From contig NZ_CP117835.1 of assembly GCF_029094545.1 (NCBI RefSeq), positions 1,592,001 through 1,656,000 on the forward strand: a DNA stretch of 64,000 nucleotides, written 5' to 3'. The notes under the pieces are model-generated. The model ran no database searches and was not told where the DNA came from. It saw only the letters and a list, made by a program, of their open reading frames with translations. Position numbers and translations under genes: made by a program. Position 1 is the stretch's first letter; every line of letters starts with the position of its first letter. Source of the stretch: Alkalihalophilus pseudofirmus (GTDB taxonomy: Bacteria > Bacillota > Bacilli > Bacillales > Bacillaceae_D). Below are positions 63,997-64,000 of the stretch, piece after piece.

Positions 63997-64000
63997 CTGA

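Noticed and set aside
1-64000. tRNA or rRNA genes
   Set aside because: I saw no cloverleaf-like or rRNA-like segment; a tRNAscan run would be needed to be certain.

Overview
The window is the left part of a large SPbeta-like prophage in a low-GC, Bacillus-type chromosome. It opens with the 5' half of a host M32 carboxypeptidase gene (ypwA-like). The reading frame leaves the family about eight codons before the stop at 851, which marks the attL junction. A large serine recombinase and a small stand-alone zinc-ribbon protein follow on the + strand. Almost everything else lies on the - strand and is read from right to left. The assignment to SPbeta relatives rests on gene order (YonO-type RNA polymerase, HU, phosphoesterase, terminase, portal, capsid, YomM-type recombinase-like protein, tape measure, amidase/holin) and on my memory of the SPbeta map, not on a search.

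Layout in transcription order, from position 64000 leftwards. (1) Early/late switch and DNA biology: a single-chain YonO-like RNA polymerase running to the window edge, a winged-helix/zinc-ribbon protein, HU, and a PIN-PhoH ATPase. (2) Head and packaging: metallophosphoesterase, ClpP-like protease, putative packaging protein, terminase large subunit, portal, protease-scaffold fusion, capsid proteins and connectors. (3) Tail tube and completion genes, then a YomM-like tyrosine-recombinase homologue whose second catalytic Arg is a Lys. (4) An accessory island: toxin-antitoxin pair, a ribbon-helix-helix regulator on the + strand, a Vsr-like endonuclease candidate and a lipoprotein. (5) A 2,658-residue tape measure protein with lytic transglycosylase and NlpC/P60 domains. 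(6) Tail-tip proteins, two tail-fibre cassettes, and two very large adhesion proteins (RCC1 + GLUG; DNRLRE with about 20-residue repeats). (7) The lysis cassette, two small genes, and a free-standing EDxHD-type homing endonuclease next to the recombinase.

The most unusual feature is RNA splicing. The tape measure gene appears to be cut into five exons by four small ORF-less group I introns (261, 305, 304 and 315 nt), all within its most conserved domain. Two of the exons are only 54 and 59 nt. A fifth group I intron (251 nt) splits a tail gene at 17 kb. Joining at the predicted U.G 5' sites and terminal-G 3' sites restores both reading frames exactly. The introns fall into two sequence groups. 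None encodes an endonuclease, but two free-standing endonuclease candidates lie in the same prophage, one of them two genes upstream of the tape measure.
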